Source of the DNA: Ophiura sarsii
Lineage: Eukaryota > Echinodermata > Ophiuroidea > Amphilepidida > Ophiuridae
DNA: 64,000 nt
NCBI GenBank assembly: GCA_035610835.1
Contig: CM069452.1
Location: forward strand, 64,814,368-64,878,367
Reading direction: 5' to 3'
Of this stretch, positions 1 to 11,649 are shown piece by piece; the stretch's first letter is position 1; every line of letters begins with the position of its first letter. Made by a program: the position numbers and the translations under genes. The notes beneath the pieces were generated by a model. The model worked only from the letters and a program-made list of their open reading frames with translations. It was not told the DNA's origin and did no database searches.

Positions 1-808
1 AAAGTGGTGCACTTTTTGTCCAATCATTTGTCACCATTTTATGCACCCGGTGAGAACGGTAAGCTAGCTACGTACAAGGAGGGTGAGCCCGGTACCAGGC
101 CGGTGAGGACCCCGCATAGACCCGGTATATAACGGTATTGACCCGCTGACCACCAACAAAAATCAATGCGCCCGTTGACATTTTTACTGATTGTTTGGAC
201 TCTGTTTTTTTTCTTCTATTAGACGGTAAGGTGGCCGCCTACCATTACCGCCCTGCGAACGTGCGCGAAACGGGTGCGCCGTCTTTATACCGTCCTCAAA
301 CCGGGCTCTCACCGTTTGCCGCCGCTTTTACTCACCCGGTAGGAGTTTTGAGAACGGTCAAACTTCCTGCCGGACGCGGATGGCCGGCAATGTCCCCGGA
401 AACGGCCCACCGTGTGACATCACCGTGCAGCCGTCTGCACCAATTTGTCACACGGTAATGGCCGGCCAGCTCACACGGATATATGTGAGTGCTACAGAGA
501 TTCCCGGAATGTGAGAGAAGCGGCGAGCTTGAGCGCTCAGCTTATACCGGGCAGTTTGATCACGTTATCAAGGCGGTTCGGTCGGTACCCAAGCGTTTTG
601 GCCGGTGAGGACCTGTTGAGAAGGTGGTATGAGCCCGGTTCCAGGCCGATAAGGACCCGGTATAGAACAGTATGAACCCGGTGACCAAAGAAAATCAATG
701 TGGCCGTTGACATTTTTTGCTGATTGTTCACCGTGTTGGACTCTGTTGTTTTTCTATAAGACGGTGAGGGGCCGCCCAGCTCACACGGATACATGTGAGG
801 GGCCCATA
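1..808. repeat. Degenerate CCGGT-rich tandem repeat, unit about 540 bp
   Basis: Two diverged direct copies are visible at about 45-245 and 595-800. Both run through GGCCGGTGAGGACC-like sequence, a GACCCGGTATA stretch, AAAATCAATG, a GTTGACATTTTT block and a GGACTCTGTT block. The phrase CAGCTCACACGGATA recurs near 468 and 779. The short open frames here (195-458, 445-675 and a minus-strand frame) look incidental: they share no conserved protein pattern and only reflect the GC-rich repeat. The nature of the element is unknown. Confidence 0.6.
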
Positions 809-1312
809 AGGGGTGTGGACTTTCAGGTACAGCCTCCGTGAAACTGCCGTAACTTCTTCATTATACATTTAATCTATATAAAAGTATACATTTTCTTAAA
901 GGAAAGGGATCATTGAATCCAACCATGATCATGAAATTGACCATTTTGGAGAAAATGATAAAAAACACGTTTTGTGGACCCATTTTAGGTTCTGCAAAGA
1001 TAACTAAAAATATATTTTGTCAAATGTTGTCATACCAGTTTCATTATTCCTAAAACAATTGAACATATTGTTGGTATTATTATAAAACTAGTATGAAAAC
1101 ATTTGACAAAATATATTTTGAGTTATCTTTGTAGAACGGGTCCAAAAACGTGTTTTTTATAATGTTCTCCAAAACGGTCAATTTCATGATCATGGTTGGA
1201 TTTATTAAACCCTTTTATGCAAAAAAAATGTTACTTTTATATAGATTAAAGGAATAATGAAGGAGTTACAGCAGTTTTACGGAGGCTATGCTGAGGATCC
1301 ACACCCCCTTAG
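809..1312. mobile_element. Foldback MITE with arms of about 200 bp
   Basis: The left end (AAGGGGTGTGGAC, then CAGCCTCCGTGAAACTGCCG) is the imperfect reverse complement of the right end (GTTTTACGGAGGCT, then TCCACACCCCCTT). The arms continue through an ATCATGAAATTGACCATTTT block near 930-945 and its complement near 1175-1195. Flanking bases are TAA and TTA, compatible with a 3-bp TWA target duplication, though not proven. A related left arm is at 63391-63725. There is no coding capacity. Confidence 0.75.
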
Positions 1313-1663
1313 GGACTGTTCTTGTTGGTAGTCAGCCTGTTAGTGCAATGTAACTTATCAATACAAATGAGCGTTACTAGTCGCCGGTGTGCATTAGGAG
1401 ACATGGTCCAATAAACATCCCAAAAACAATAGACAAAAAAGGAATTTTGCAACTTCGATTTAAATTTTGACGAGGAAAACATTGAGCCATCATGGCGGAT
1501 ACCGGGGGCGCGGAGGTGGCGGGCGCCCTCCGTAAAATTTAACAATATACCTTTTTTGTGCACCACTTTACCTTTTTCAGAGGCATAGGTAGGTTCCGTC
1601 GGCACATTTCCAACTTGTACCATGCGATTTTGTTTGCCATTTTGGGGACAACCACATCGCTAG

Positions 1664-1701
<38 letters not shown>

Positions 1702-2014
1702 TTCACTTAGCAGAATTTCACTAGCTGACGGCAACAAAAATTGGGGACCTTTTACGATTTTTTTTGGGTACCAATTAAAAAAACCTTGGTCAGCCCCCCG
1801 TAAATTTTAATCCTGGATCCGCCGCTGAATGACATGTTGCATATCGTTATAAAGCTTGTTTTCTGAGCATTTTGAATCTAGACTAACTTGAAAATAAAAT
1901 GTTAACTCTCATTTTGTGATGACAGGTCTCAAATAGACTTTAATGGGGTTAAGTAGTTTGAACCAATTTTAAGCTTTTTAACATATCCGCTTTATAATTG
2001 TTTTTGTTTTACAG
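1313..2014. other. Non-coding region with old repeat and poly-C tract
   Basis: About 1480-1830 looks like an old dispersed repeat. Its right end, read in reverse, begins AGCGGCGGATCCAGG, a common terminal phrase of invertebrate non-autonomous elements. It holds a poly-C run at about 1664-1699. The remainder, up to the pyrimidine-rich splice acceptor at 1998-2014, is presumably the last intron of the SLC16-like gene. No gene is seen here. Confidence 0.5.
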
Positions 2015-2205
2015 GGTGGCTATTTGACAACAGTGGTAGTTATACCGCGTCATTCCTGTTAATTGGTGCTATGCTACTGTTTGGATTGTCTCTTCAATTC
2101 ATTATAGACATTCAAAATTGTAATAAGAATACTAAGTATAACAAAGTACCATCTGAGGATCCGCATGAAGTGACGAGAAGTTCTGACTCTGTCAATCACC
2201 AATAG
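2015..2205 (+). CDS. Terminal exon of an SLC16-like monocarboxylate transporter (MFS)
   Basis: An intron end (TTTTTGTTTTACAG) precedes an exon that starts with two bases of a split Gly codon and ends at TAG 2203-2205. The peptide begins GWLFDNSGSYTASF, continues with a hydrophobic stretch (LLIGAMLLFGLSLQFII), and ends in a polar tail of about 28 residues finishing SVNHQ. The G-W-L-[FY]-D-x-[ST]-G-S-Y motif before the last transmembrane helix is typical of SLC16 monocarboxylate transporters, which move lactate, pyruvate and similar acids, or aromatic amino acids in some members, across the plasma membrane. The substrate cannot be told from this exon, and another MFS subfamily is possible. All upstream exons lie outside the window. 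The only other clear host gene, 20 kb downstream on the same strand, is also a solute carrier. Confidence 0.72.
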
Positions 2206-2867
2206 TGTGTATTTTGGAAATTAGTTCTTGCACACGAATGGATAACGCACCTTTAGGAGTGATGGACAATACCATAGACTTAAAATGGCGATCATTTCGT
2301 TCGGGGTTCAGGAGTTTAAAATGTAATTTAGTTGACATAATTGAGATATCGGATTACATGTAATATGTCGTGAATTCGCTGGCGTAGTGCATGTAAGAAA
2401 GACCGTTGCCAGGTCAAATGGCTCACGCTAACTATGTTACCGTATACTGTCTGCTTCTTCGTTGATGGCCGTATAAGGTGCGGGTGGGACTACTCGTTAA
2501 AACCGGTCCATTAATATTTATATGATTATGGTACGATGATTAGAAACTTGAATTAAAGTACTCGTTTTGATTTGTTGATGATTATTAATACTTACATGAT
2601 GACGAGAATACTCTGATATAAAGACGATACATGATTGGGGTGATATGTTACTTCATTGCAGCAGATTCACAGGATTATTGACAGAAAACGACAAGGCGAT
2701 ATTTATCAATATAATTCAAGATCATTTCCAATCACACCGTAATTGCGCATATGACCCTGTGAGGGCGTTAGTAGCATGAACACGCTAGCAGGGAAAGGAC
2801 CAGAAAACCACTCTATTACTACACGACTCCCTCCCCACACAAGTGCTGTCCCAGCTGAGACTAATAC
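2206..2867. other. 3' UTR and flanking DNA of the SLC16-like gene
   Basis: The 660 bp after the stop codon contains no open frame of note. It probably includes the 3' UTR, but no clear AATAAA polyadenylation signal stands out close to the stop. No repeat was recognised. Confidence 0.4.
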
Positions 2868-3072
2868 AGGGTGAATAAAAAAAATTAGGACTCTGTTTCA
2901 TGACGGTGTAATTCTTGTTATAATCATTGGACCATAAGGCCATGACCAATTTAGTCTCAATGTAAAGCCCAATTAATTATTATGATATCCTGAAAATATG
3001 AGATCAATCCGATGAAAAATAAGAAAACTAGCATACTTTGCGTAAACCATGTCATTTACTGGTTTGTGCAAT
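2868..3072 (+). repeat. Dispersed repeat, copy 1
   Basis: This stretch (GGACTCTGTTTCATGACGGTG through AACCATGTCATTTACTGG) is the reverse complement of 49418-49608 with few differences. The outer end reads ACAGGGTG here and CACCCTGTA there, a terminus seen in many mariner-type MITEs. It has no coding capacity. Confidence 0.65.
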
Positions 3073-3119
3073 GAAATAGACATGCACAGATCAGTAAATA
3101 AACATGACTAACGTTTCAA

Positions 3120-4155
3120 TACGTTGGTAAGACTTTGTATTTAAAACAATGGATTGATAGTAATATAATATATATTAATGACCTTATAAATAATGAAGGT
3201 ACTTTTTCCACTCAATATATTCTTGACAAGCTTAAAAATAAGCACAACTGGATTGCAGAGCTATTTATTATTTTTAAATCAATTCCAAAGAATTGGATTT
3301 ATATATTAAAACCCAACAATATGCCCAACAATATTAAAAAACGTGTACATATCGTGAATTGGCAATTAAGGTATATTTATGTTCATGTTGTTAAAAAGGT
3401 TTCAGTCGTGCCAATATGTCAAAATAGATGGGCACAGAAATTGACCACGTCACCAAACAGGGACGATGTTTGGACTATGAAAACTATTTTTGAAAAAGAA
3501 AGAAAATTGGCATAATTTAATTACAAGTTATTATATAGAATTATTGCTACCAAATCAAACTGATATAAATGGAATAAGGTGAACTTTCTAAATTGTTTTG
3601 AGTGCAACACATCAGATGATTATCTACATTCATTTATAGTCTGTCCTTTGTCAAATAGCTTTTGGAAACACTTTCATTGTATCTTACAACATACCATGTC
3701 CAGAAATATCGTTAAAAAATCATTGTACTTGGTTATAAACCCGACAATCAAAATACATTGAATGTAATGCTAAATAGAATGATTAGTCTGGCTTCGTTTA
3801 CTTTGTATAGATCCAGACTATCAAGATCACTGAAAATAAAAATGTTGATGCATTTAAATGGTTTCTACATGAGTTAAGATGGAGAATTCATATTTTGAAA
3901 CGTAGTGAAAATATGTGGCATAATGTTGCCCATAACCTAAATAGTACAGAGTAAACAGTATACTTTTTAGTATATTTTCTTGTAAATACATGTAGGCCCA
4001 TATATTGTTTTGTTTGTCGACTCAACTGCGGGCGTCATGTGTCATTGATGATTATGAGCCATTCATCTTAAGACTGTTGATAGTTGATGGTACCTGATGC
4101 TTGCTGTTCTCTAATTTGTAACTTCATGATTATCGATATATCTAAAAAAAAAATG
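3120..4155 (+). pseudogene. L1/Tx1-like LINE, degenerate 3' end of ORF2 with A-tail
   Basis: Two short open stretches (3135-3515, 3579-3761) resemble the region after the reverse transcriptase in L1-type LINEs. The first has W-I-D-S-N-I-x-Y-I-N-D-L-I-N-N-E-G. The second has a C-x-C cluster followed by S-D-D-Y-L-H-S-F-I-V-C and SNSFWKHF, matching the C..C..E...H.f..C....fW pattern of L1 carboxy termini. Frameshifts and stops separate them. The sequence ends near an A-run at 4144-4153. It is a dead, 5'-truncated copy. Confidence 0.7.
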
Positions 4156-5267
4156 AAGGGAGAAAAAGAAGAAAACAGAAGGAAGAAAGATGCAAACAAT
4201 AATAGTATGATGTTTTGATTTGATTTTTATGTAATTTCTTTATTATCAATATGTTGATCATTACATTCCAGTTGCCTGTAAGGTTTGAGCCCAAGTTTGA
4301 TCCATCCAACACCATTTACCGCATGCTGGGGGACCTTGAGTGTGGCACCGGTGGAACTAGAAACAAGCCTGAGGGGCTGCAGTATTGCCACATGACTATT
4401 TCCACACGTGGTGATTTTCCGCAGATTTGGGCTAGTTTTAAAACTGAAATCTGCTCTTTGGATAATATAATGTGATTTTTTTTCTTCGAAATTTGAACAT
4501 TTGTTTTTATAAAATATAATATAGCACTAGTTTTTTTATGACAAATTGAAATTAAAAGTTGGAATTTGTTATCACAAGAACATTTTCAAAAGTAGTATAT
4601 ATGGCTTCTAGTTACACCAACACCAAAGAGCCTAGAGCTATGCTTAGGATAGCGGTGGAAATGGTAGCACGCATGCTGGCAAGACACAGTTGGTGTAAAA
4701 TAAATCAGATAAATGGTGTAGGAGGGGATAATTTATTACCATGGATATGTCATCAAAGACGTGGTCAAGAAAGTTGGATTTTATACAGGGCACGGAACCG
4801 TAATGTGATTGATATAAATGATGTTACTATGTAAAAACGTTAATTAAAAATAAAAGCACGAGTGTTCCATGCACTGTGGAAAAGTTTTAAAAAAGGCTTC
4901 TACGACAGCATCTCATCTATCTGGAGTATATTCCCAAACATAAAGCAGATATGTGCGCCATATGTTAAGTTATAAGCTCTGCAAGTTTTGGACCCAGTTT
5001 TTTGGGACACGCAGTATGGTACCGTTGGTACCGTTGAAAAGAGGAAATACGGTTTTTTTTCGGTATGAACTTGATTGATATTGTCCCAACCGTTTTCATA
5101 TATATCTTGCGAAAATAAAAGGAGGGCGAGAGAGGGGGGAAGGGTACAAAGGGCGAACATTGAGCAATTATTTGAAAAATGAAAATATTTTCACCAGACG
5201 CCGTCTCCGTGTGTTAACAATGCGTAAATTGAAAGCAGCAACGATTCCGCATTATGAAGCAAGAAGA
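4156..5267. other. Intergenic DNA without a recognised gene
   Basis: Two short + strand frames (4251-4475 and 4559-4834) show modest complexity. The first includes RFEPKFDPSN and ECGTGGTRNKPEG, which I do not recognise. Neither has convincing splice sites on both sides. They could be fragments of an old mobile element or chance frames. Confidence 0.3.
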
Positions 5268-6450
5268 ATTATGGTGGTTCGGGCCCATTATACTGTTGAA
5301 ACCTGTGTAAAAAAATGTGCGCGAAGCTAAAATGGTCCAGAAATATCCTGAAGCTATCTTGTTAAGCTTTAATATTAAAACATTGAAACTATTACGCGCA
5401 AAGCGCGCACACATTGTTATTTTTAACACTATAGGGTTCAGTATGACGTTTTTAACGTCCTCCACATAATACTTAGAATACTTGGTGTGGTTCGAGACCT
5501 ATTATAACGTAGAAACCTGTAGATAAAATAGCGCGCAAAAAAATGTTAGTGTTTAAACTTAAATGGTCATGGAAACATTTTCTGAAGCCATCTTGTTAAG
5601 CTTGAATAATGAAACATTGAAACTAATACGCGCGAAGCGGTAAAAATTGGCATTTCTAACACTTAAATGGTCCAGTATGACGTTTTAATGCTCCACACAT
5701 AATATTTATAATATTTACGGTGGTTCGAGCCCATTTAAAATGTTGAAACTCGTAGGGAAAATGAGCGCGAATCGAGCACAAAAAAAAAAAAAAAAAATCA
5801 GTTTTGAACTAAAATGGTCCAGAAGAAACGTTCCTGAAGCCATCTTGTTAAGCTTGAATAATGAAACATTGAAACTAATACGCAAAAAGCAAGCATTTGG
5901 TGTTGTTCGAAACCCATTATAATATTGAAACCTGTAGAAAAAATGCACGCGAAGCGCGCACAATTATTTAATTTTTTGAACTAAAATGGTCATGGAAATC
6001 ATTCCTGAAGTCATCTGGTTCAGCTTGAATAATGACACATTGAAACTAATACGCGCAAAGCGCGCACAAATTTGCATTTTAATACTTAAATGGTCCAGTA
6101 TGAAGTTGTTAACGCCCCCACATAATATTTAGAATATTTACGGTGAATAATTTAAGCTTGAATAATGAAACATTGAAACTAATACGCGCGAAGCGGTACA
6201 AATTGGCATTTCTAACACTTAAATGGTCCAGTATGACGTTTTAATGCTCCACACATAATATTTATACTATTTACGGTGGTTCGAGCCCGGTTAAAATGTT
6301 GAAACCCGTAGGGAAAATGAGCGCGAATCGAGCACCAAAAAAAAGAAATCAGTTTTGAACTAAAATGGTCCAGAAAAAACGTTCCCGAAGCCATCTTGTT
6401 AAGCTTGAATAATGAACCATTGAAATTAATACGCGCAAAGCAGGTAAAAA
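5268..6450 (+). repeat. Satellite array, unit about 180-240 bp, cluster 1
   Basis: Units begin with GTGGTTCGAGCCCATTA-like sequence (about 5274, 5487, 5723, 5902, 6276). They contain GTTGAAACCTGTAGAAAA, AACTAAAATGGTCCAGAAA, GCCATCTTGTTAAGCTTG, AATAATGAAACATTGAAAC and TACGCGCAAAGCGCGCA. The same unit recurs at 27430-28080 and, inverted, at 9655-9945. The CGCGC-rich hairpin (ACGCGCRAAGCGCGC) occurs in most units. Short minus-strand frames arise from the repeat and are not genes. Confidence 0.85.
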
Positions 6451-6651
6451 TTTGTATTTTTCGCAGTTACCGCGTATAAGAAGCAAAAGTCAACAAATTA
6501 GAAGCCATAAATTATTGTTAATGTACTCCTCCAGGTAGCCGAATCAAAGTGCTATAGACAATATCAACATTGTTCAACGATACAAATATCACCGAAACTC
6601 AACCACTCAACGCTGTCATTAGATTTGACCTGTTGACACTGGTTCAATTCA

Positions 6652-7118
6652 TTTATTTTCACTTAACTTTATTTCCACTTTACTTAATTTCACTTTACTG
6701 TTACTTTACTTTACGTTACTTTACTTTCACTTTTAATACTTTATTTTTACTTTACTTTTTTCACTTTACTTTATTTTTACTTTACTTTTTTCACTTTACT
6801 TTACTTTACTGGATGATCTGAGATCTTGACAAAACCTGACAGAATATAAAAATAGTTTACTTTATTTACTCTTTACTTTATTTTCACTTTACTCAACTTT
6901 TACTTTACTTTATTTTCACTTTACTTTATTTTATTTAACTTCACTTTATTTTCACTTGACATGGCTTGACTACTTTATTTTTAACTTTATTTTCAATTTA
7001 CCTAACTTTACTTTTATTTTACTTTATTTTCACTTTACTTTATTTTCACTTTACTTTATTTTCACTTTACCTTATTTTCAGTTTACTTAACTTTTATTTA
7101 ATTTTCACTTATTTTATT
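6652..7118 (+). repeat. Low-complexity (TTTACTTTATTTTCAC)n tract
   Basis: This is a long pyrimidine/AT-biased tract of CTTTA and TTTTCACTTTA words, imperfectly iterated. The hydrophobic frame read from it (6570-6821) is a composition artefact. Confidence 0.9.
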
Positions 7119-7124
7119 TTCACT

Positions 7125-7324
7125 TTGATTAAGTATGGGTGAATTTTGTTTTTATTTGGAAAGAGTACTTAATGTCTACCAGTTACAAAGGCTAACAGTG
7201 TGTTGCCTCAATATACTCTCTACTGGTTATTGGTTGAAGCTGTTTTTATTTACGAGTGACCCTTTATATTGTTTCCGTGAGTACTCTCTCCAAATAAAAA
7301 CAAAGGTCACCCATACTTAATCAA
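7125..7324. mobile_element. Small foldback MITE of 200 bp
   Basis: The ends are TTGATTAAGTATGGGTGA and its complement TCACCCATACTTAATCAA. The arms also include TTTTTATTTGGA and AGAGTACT with their complements near 7275-7300. The loop is about 90 bp. It is non-coding. Confidence 0.8.
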
Positions 7325-7337
7325 CTAAATGAAACTG

Positions 7338-7600
7338 GACGAAGTGGCTATTGGACGAAATGGCATCGGACGAAATGGCATAGGACGAAGTGGCTATTGG
7401 ACGAAATGGCGTTGGACCAAGTGGCTATTGGACGGAGTGGGAATGGACGAAATGGCTATCGGACGAAGTGGCTATTGGACGAAGTGACATTGGACGAAGT
7501 GTCTATTGGACAAAGTGACATTGGACGAAGTGGCTATTGAACCAAGTGGCTATTGGACCAAGTGGCTATTGGACGAAATGGCATTGGACGAAATGGCAAT
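7338..7600 (+). repeat. Minisatellite, 15-16 bp unit (GGACGAARTGGCTATT)n
   Basis: Roughly sixteen units follow GGACGAAGTGGCTATT or GGACGAAATGGCAT, with substitutions at fixed positions. The array starts directly after the foldback element ending at 7324. Confidence 0.9.
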
Positions 7601-7860
7601 AGAGCATCCATTCGGGCATTTTGTTCAGATTTTTTTTCTGCGCGGAGAAAAGTGACCCCAAAACTCACCGCGATCTCCCCGGGATTTGAACCACAGACCT
7701 CCAGCACCAGAGGCGAACGATTCCCCTCTACACCATTGGTGTCAATGCTACTTGGCCGAGTAGCGTATATAGCCTGGGTCCATTTTATCCTCGAAAAACT
7801 TGCACGTCGGGTGGAACATACAGATTGGCTCGTTGGATTTTGTTGGAATTGGCAGGGTTA
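7601..7860 (-). repeat. Possible tRNA-derived repeat
   Basis: Read on the minus strand, about 7665-7745 contains AATGGTGTAGAG followed by GTGGTTCAAATCCCGG, which resembles a polymerase III A-box region and a B box (GGTTCAAATCC). There is no complete cloverleaf. This fits the head of a tRNA-derived SINE or an old tRNA pseudogene. Confidence 0.35.
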
Positions 7861-8054
7861 GGGTTATAGAACCAAAAATTACAGAATTTTTGAATAAGAA
7901 AAAATAAGAAGAAAAAAATGCTTATTAAAGAACCAAAAATGTTTTTTCAAGCTTGGTTTAGGTAAATGGAGAGTGCTAAGTTCTAACTTGACATTTTTGA
8001 CCCCGATTTATGGTGTTTCTATATCATTTTAACAACTTATTTGCCAAAAATAGC

Positions 8055-8406
8055 GAGAGAGAGCACACACATTGTTCTACAAGTGCATCACTATCAACAA
8101 AATCAGCGCTCTATCCGATGCCGCCTCGCCCTTCTAAAAGTAGATAGAGAGGATTTTGTTAGAGGATTCACCTTAGTTTTCTTTCCTTAAGAAGGATTAT
8201 GTGTAGTCACACAGAATTGGACCAAGACGCTAGTGCAAATAATATTGACACATCTAGTGTTATTACTTGAATGTCCAAGGTCCATCTACACATATATTGC
8301 CGTTTAGCTGATTTGCATGTTACAAGAGGGTGAATATGACGTTGCTCGGATAACAACATTCTGCCCTTAGTTAGAACACTGAAATAGTAGGCCAGCATTG
8401 TATCGC
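8055..8406 (+). repeat. 350-bp duplicated block, copy 1
   Basis: This closely matches 10106-10436 in the same orientation. Both contain CACACTTTGTTCTACAAGTG-like, CGCTCTATCCGATG, CACACAGAATTGGACCAAGA and CGTTTAGCTGATTTGCATG blocks, with small indels. The function is unknown. Confidence 0.8.
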
Positions 8407-9435
8407 AATTGTACATCGTGCAAGTTCATGAGTTAAGATGTGAAGGCCACTAGCCACATTGTAGGGTATTGACGTCACTAAATATGTTGTCATAGTTATA
8501 TATAGCCTCACTCAATAAATCGGGAGTTCCCCTAAAATACACCACACTTTCCCCCATTTATAACATATAATGCACGAGTGCACTTGAATGGTAAACAGTA
8601 CAACAGTTAAACAATATCAAAAAATGCAATTCAGGATCAGTATTGTTCCCAGGGTCTAAATAATAACTCAAATAAATGTTAGAATGAAAGTTCATCTGTG
8701 TTGGTGATAAATAATTTGAAGTTTAACTTTCGATCTCAACACAAAAATTAATTACCTTGAATTTTCAGGTGTTTCTTCACCTTTCATCAGCAGACTAATG
8801 ACTCGACTTGAGACTGATATTCCAACTTTCTGCGTTCATTGTTTATATGGAATATTATTGCAAATGTATTGAATTGTTAATAGGTTCAATCCTTTAACTT
8901 ACTGTTTAATATGTCTATTTTTATATTAATGGTTCTGTATAGAGTAAATCCATTGACATTGTTTGAATGGTAGCTAATTGGCGTATATATTCTCGTATAA
9001 TATACTAGTATTGTATTATAGTCATATGACGTGTACATAGTGTACATATGTATACATAAACTTGGACTAAATGAGAAAATGCCAAAAATACTGCTTCAGA
9101 ATGCTAAATATTATTACCTACATTTTGTAATAAGTGATGTTATTGTATATTAAATAGAATGTGTACAGTCATTGAATAAAGAATTAATATACAGAAGGAA
9201 ATAAAGAAGAACAAAAAGATAGAAAAAAGTGAAACGTAGACACTGATTTTCTTTCAACGTCTATGATCAGCTATGGCAGGATTTAGGGAAACTTTGAGAG
9301 GTAAGGATTTTAACTCTTACCAATTTTCCTTACCAGGTAGCACGCCCCTATTGTCATGACATATTGTGACCGACCATCCGAGCGAAAGCCAGACAGGTCA
9401 TGGGTCGCGAAACAAATGTAAACAGCGCTCACACG
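8407..9435. other. AT-rich non-coding DNA
   Basis: No gene, RNA or recognisable repeat is seen in this kilobase apart from AT-rich composition and an A-rich stretch near 9180-9235. Confidence 0.4.
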
Positions 9436-9945
9436 TCTGTACTCAGTGACGTATCCAGGGGGGCAGCAGGCCATGCCCCCCGCCCCCTCCCCCCCCCCCC
9501 CCCCCCCCCCATTGACAAAAGAGTTTTAAACAGGTGGAAGAGGAGAAGAAGGAGGACGAGGAGAAGGGGGGGGGGGAAGAGAAGAAGGGGGGAGAGAAGA
9601 AGAAAGGGTAGGAGCATAGACGGCGCAAATAGGGTACGGGGTCACGTTCCCATAATTTTCATTTGGGGGACGTTAAAAACATTATACTGGACCTTTTTAG
9701 TATTAAAAATGAAAATTTTGCGCGTATTAGGTTCAATGTTTCATTAATCAAGCTGAACAACATGGCTTCAGAAACCTTTTTTCTGGACCATTTTGCAGTC
9801 CAAACTGATTTTTTTGCGCGCTTCGTGCATTTTTTCTTATAGGTCTCAAACAACCATAAATGTTCTAAATAGTATGTGGGGGATGTTAAAAACGTCATAC
9901 TAGACCTTTTTAGTGTTATAAATGATAATTCATGAGCTGCTTCTT
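9436..9945 (-). mobile_element. Composite repeat: G/C tracts joined to satellite units, inverted copy
   Basis: From left to right it has GTGACGTATCCAGGGGGG, a C-run at about 9489-9510, GTTTTAAACAGGTGG, a purine tract of GAGGAGAAGA type, then GGGGTCACGTTCCC and about 1.3 inverted units of the ~220-bp satellite. The same order on the opposite strand occurs at 27430-28280, so this looks like one mobile or duplicated unit that carries satellite DNA. Frames encoding proline or glycine runs are artefacts. Confidence 0.65.
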
Positions 9946-10105
9946 GCAATATTTTGCAACATTACGTCTTTGCATATTAGATCTGCATCAACACCCTTTG
10001 GTTTTTTTCTAATGGATGATCTGGATTGCTCGGTTTGTTTTTTCTCTAGAAAGAGTATTAGTCTGGCCTCATTCACGGAGGACAACTTCCCTGACCATAG
10101 AGAGA

Positions 10106-10436
10106 GAGAGAGCGAGCACACACTTTGTTCTACAAGTGTATCACTATCAACAAAATCGTCGCTCTATCCGATGTTGACTAGCCCTTCTAAAAGTAAATAG
10201 AGTGGATTTGTTTAGTGGGTTCACCTTTTCTTTCCTTAAGAAGGATAATGAGTAGTCACACAGAATTGGACCAAGACGCTAGTGCAGATATATTGACACA
10301 TCTAGTGTTATGTCCAATGTCTATCTTCACATACATTGCCGTTTAGCTGATTTGCATGTTACAAGAGGGTGATCATGACGTTGCACGGATAACAACATTC
10401 TGCCCTTAGTTTAGAACACTGAAATAATTGTATCGG
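10106..10436 (+). repeat. 350-bp duplicated block, copy 2
   Basis: This is a direct repeat of 8055-8406, about 2.05 kb away. The inverted composite satellite element lies between the two copies. Confidence 0.8.
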
Positions 10437-11150
10437 CTTCAATGTGTGAGCATACACACTCTGGCACCACATTATGCTCTACATTTCCTCCTGAAGAGCT
10501 GCAACATCCTTCTTTGTCTTTATAACAGCTGCATACTTATCACCTTTCCATTCCTCGATTAGGAACTTGAGAAATGCCATTTTGAAGCGTGGGGATACCA
10601 AGGCATGACCGAAATCTTGAGGGCGGGGGTGTAATTAGCTGGTCTGCTCCAGTGATACGGAATGATCATTCGCGTGCACCTCTTGACTGTTGCTCAAACA
10701 TTCTTAATGCTTTTGACATAACTGTCACAAACAAAACTTCTCTTGCCTGTGAAGTGCATATGATTCCAAGACCGGCTCTGCTATGTTGCTAAAATGAAGT
10801 GGTACATCTGAGAGCAATGACTGGATATTACATGGCATCATTAAGAACTGTATCAACTTCCACGGCTCTTTGTGTGTGATTACATTTTCAAGGGGTTTCC
10901 ACAGAACTAGCTAATCGAGGAATTTAAAGATGCTAAAAGTATGTAGCTGTTATAAAGACAAAGATGAGTGTTGCAGCACATGAGGATCAGTGTCTCCAAT
11001 ACAAAGCAAACTCTTCAGGAGGAAACGTTGAAGCCGATACACATGATACAAGGCTGGTCTACCATAATGTATTGACTAAAGCAGTTCTAGGACAGAATGT
11101 TGTTATCTCTGCAACAGATACTGATGTCATGATCATGCAAATCAGCTAAA
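10437..11150. pseudogene. Remnant of a mobile-element ORF within an inverted repeat
   Basis: The arms at about 10440-10540 and 10935-11040 are imperfect reverse complements, sharing CTTTGTCTTTATAACAGCTG and TCCTCCTGAAGAG. The right arm leads into an open stretch ending 11149 with VEADTHDTRLVYHNVLT and VISATDTDVMIMQIS. The E-A-D-T-R ... T-D-T-D-V pattern recalls uncharacterised ORFs common in invertebrate mobile elements. It is short and flanked by stops, so it is a fragment. The assignment is by pattern only. Confidence 0.4.
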
Positions 11151-11437
11151 CAGCAATGTGCGAAGAGAACCTTGAGCCCACACATCTTGTCGTTTACAAA
11201 TGTGTTGCTTTATCGGTAATCAAATTCCAACCACGCTGTCTGACACCATTGATTGAAGTTCATAATGATGACGAAGAAGAATCAGTGGATGTAGTAAAAG
11301 ACAGTGATGATGATAATGATGATTGAAATATAGACTGGATAGGTCAAATACCTTTCCATTATTCACCATCAAAACAAAATCTTTAATAAAGATCTGCAAC
11401 GTCCATTTGCCAAGCGAACAACATTTTTGTCGTCAAA

Positions 11438-11649
11438 TTGATTGCGACTTGACTTTTTTGTATCATCGATCTCATACGTAACCAAAAACCATTTGACTCA
11501 TTTAACCAAATAATAGTATTTGGGCTCATTTTCCAAATTGTTACATTTGTTGGTCAGGCCTCATTAAATAAATATCCTTATGATTTATATGCGAACGACA
11601 TTGTTGTCAAATTGATTGCGGCTTTAATTTTAGTATCATCGATCTCATA
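11438..11649 (+). repeat. Tandem repeat of about 175 bp, left part
   Basis: The phrase TTGATTGCGRCTTGACTTTT followed by ATCGATCTCATACGTAACC begins a unit at 11438 and again at 11611. The second unit is interrupted at 11649 and resumes at 16593 after the inserted element. The intact neighbour at 11475 (CTCATACGTAACC) is the empty-site sequence. Confidence 0.85.

Noticed and set aside
195..675. Two overlapping 76-87 codon frames in the CCGGT-rich repeat
   Set aside because: They lie in diverged tandem repeats, carry no domain pattern and lack conservation between the two repeat copies.
4251..4834. Two short frames considered as exons of an unknown gene
   Set aside because: No paired splice sites, no conserved motif, and no link to the neighbouring SLC16-like exon.
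6570..6821. Hydrophobic 83-codon frame
   Set aside because: It is a reading of a low-complexity TTTACTT tract.
9400..9747. Arg-rich, Pro-rich and Leu-rich frames around 9400-9750
   Set aside because: These are composition artefacts of purine/pyrimidine tracts and C-runs in a composite repeat.
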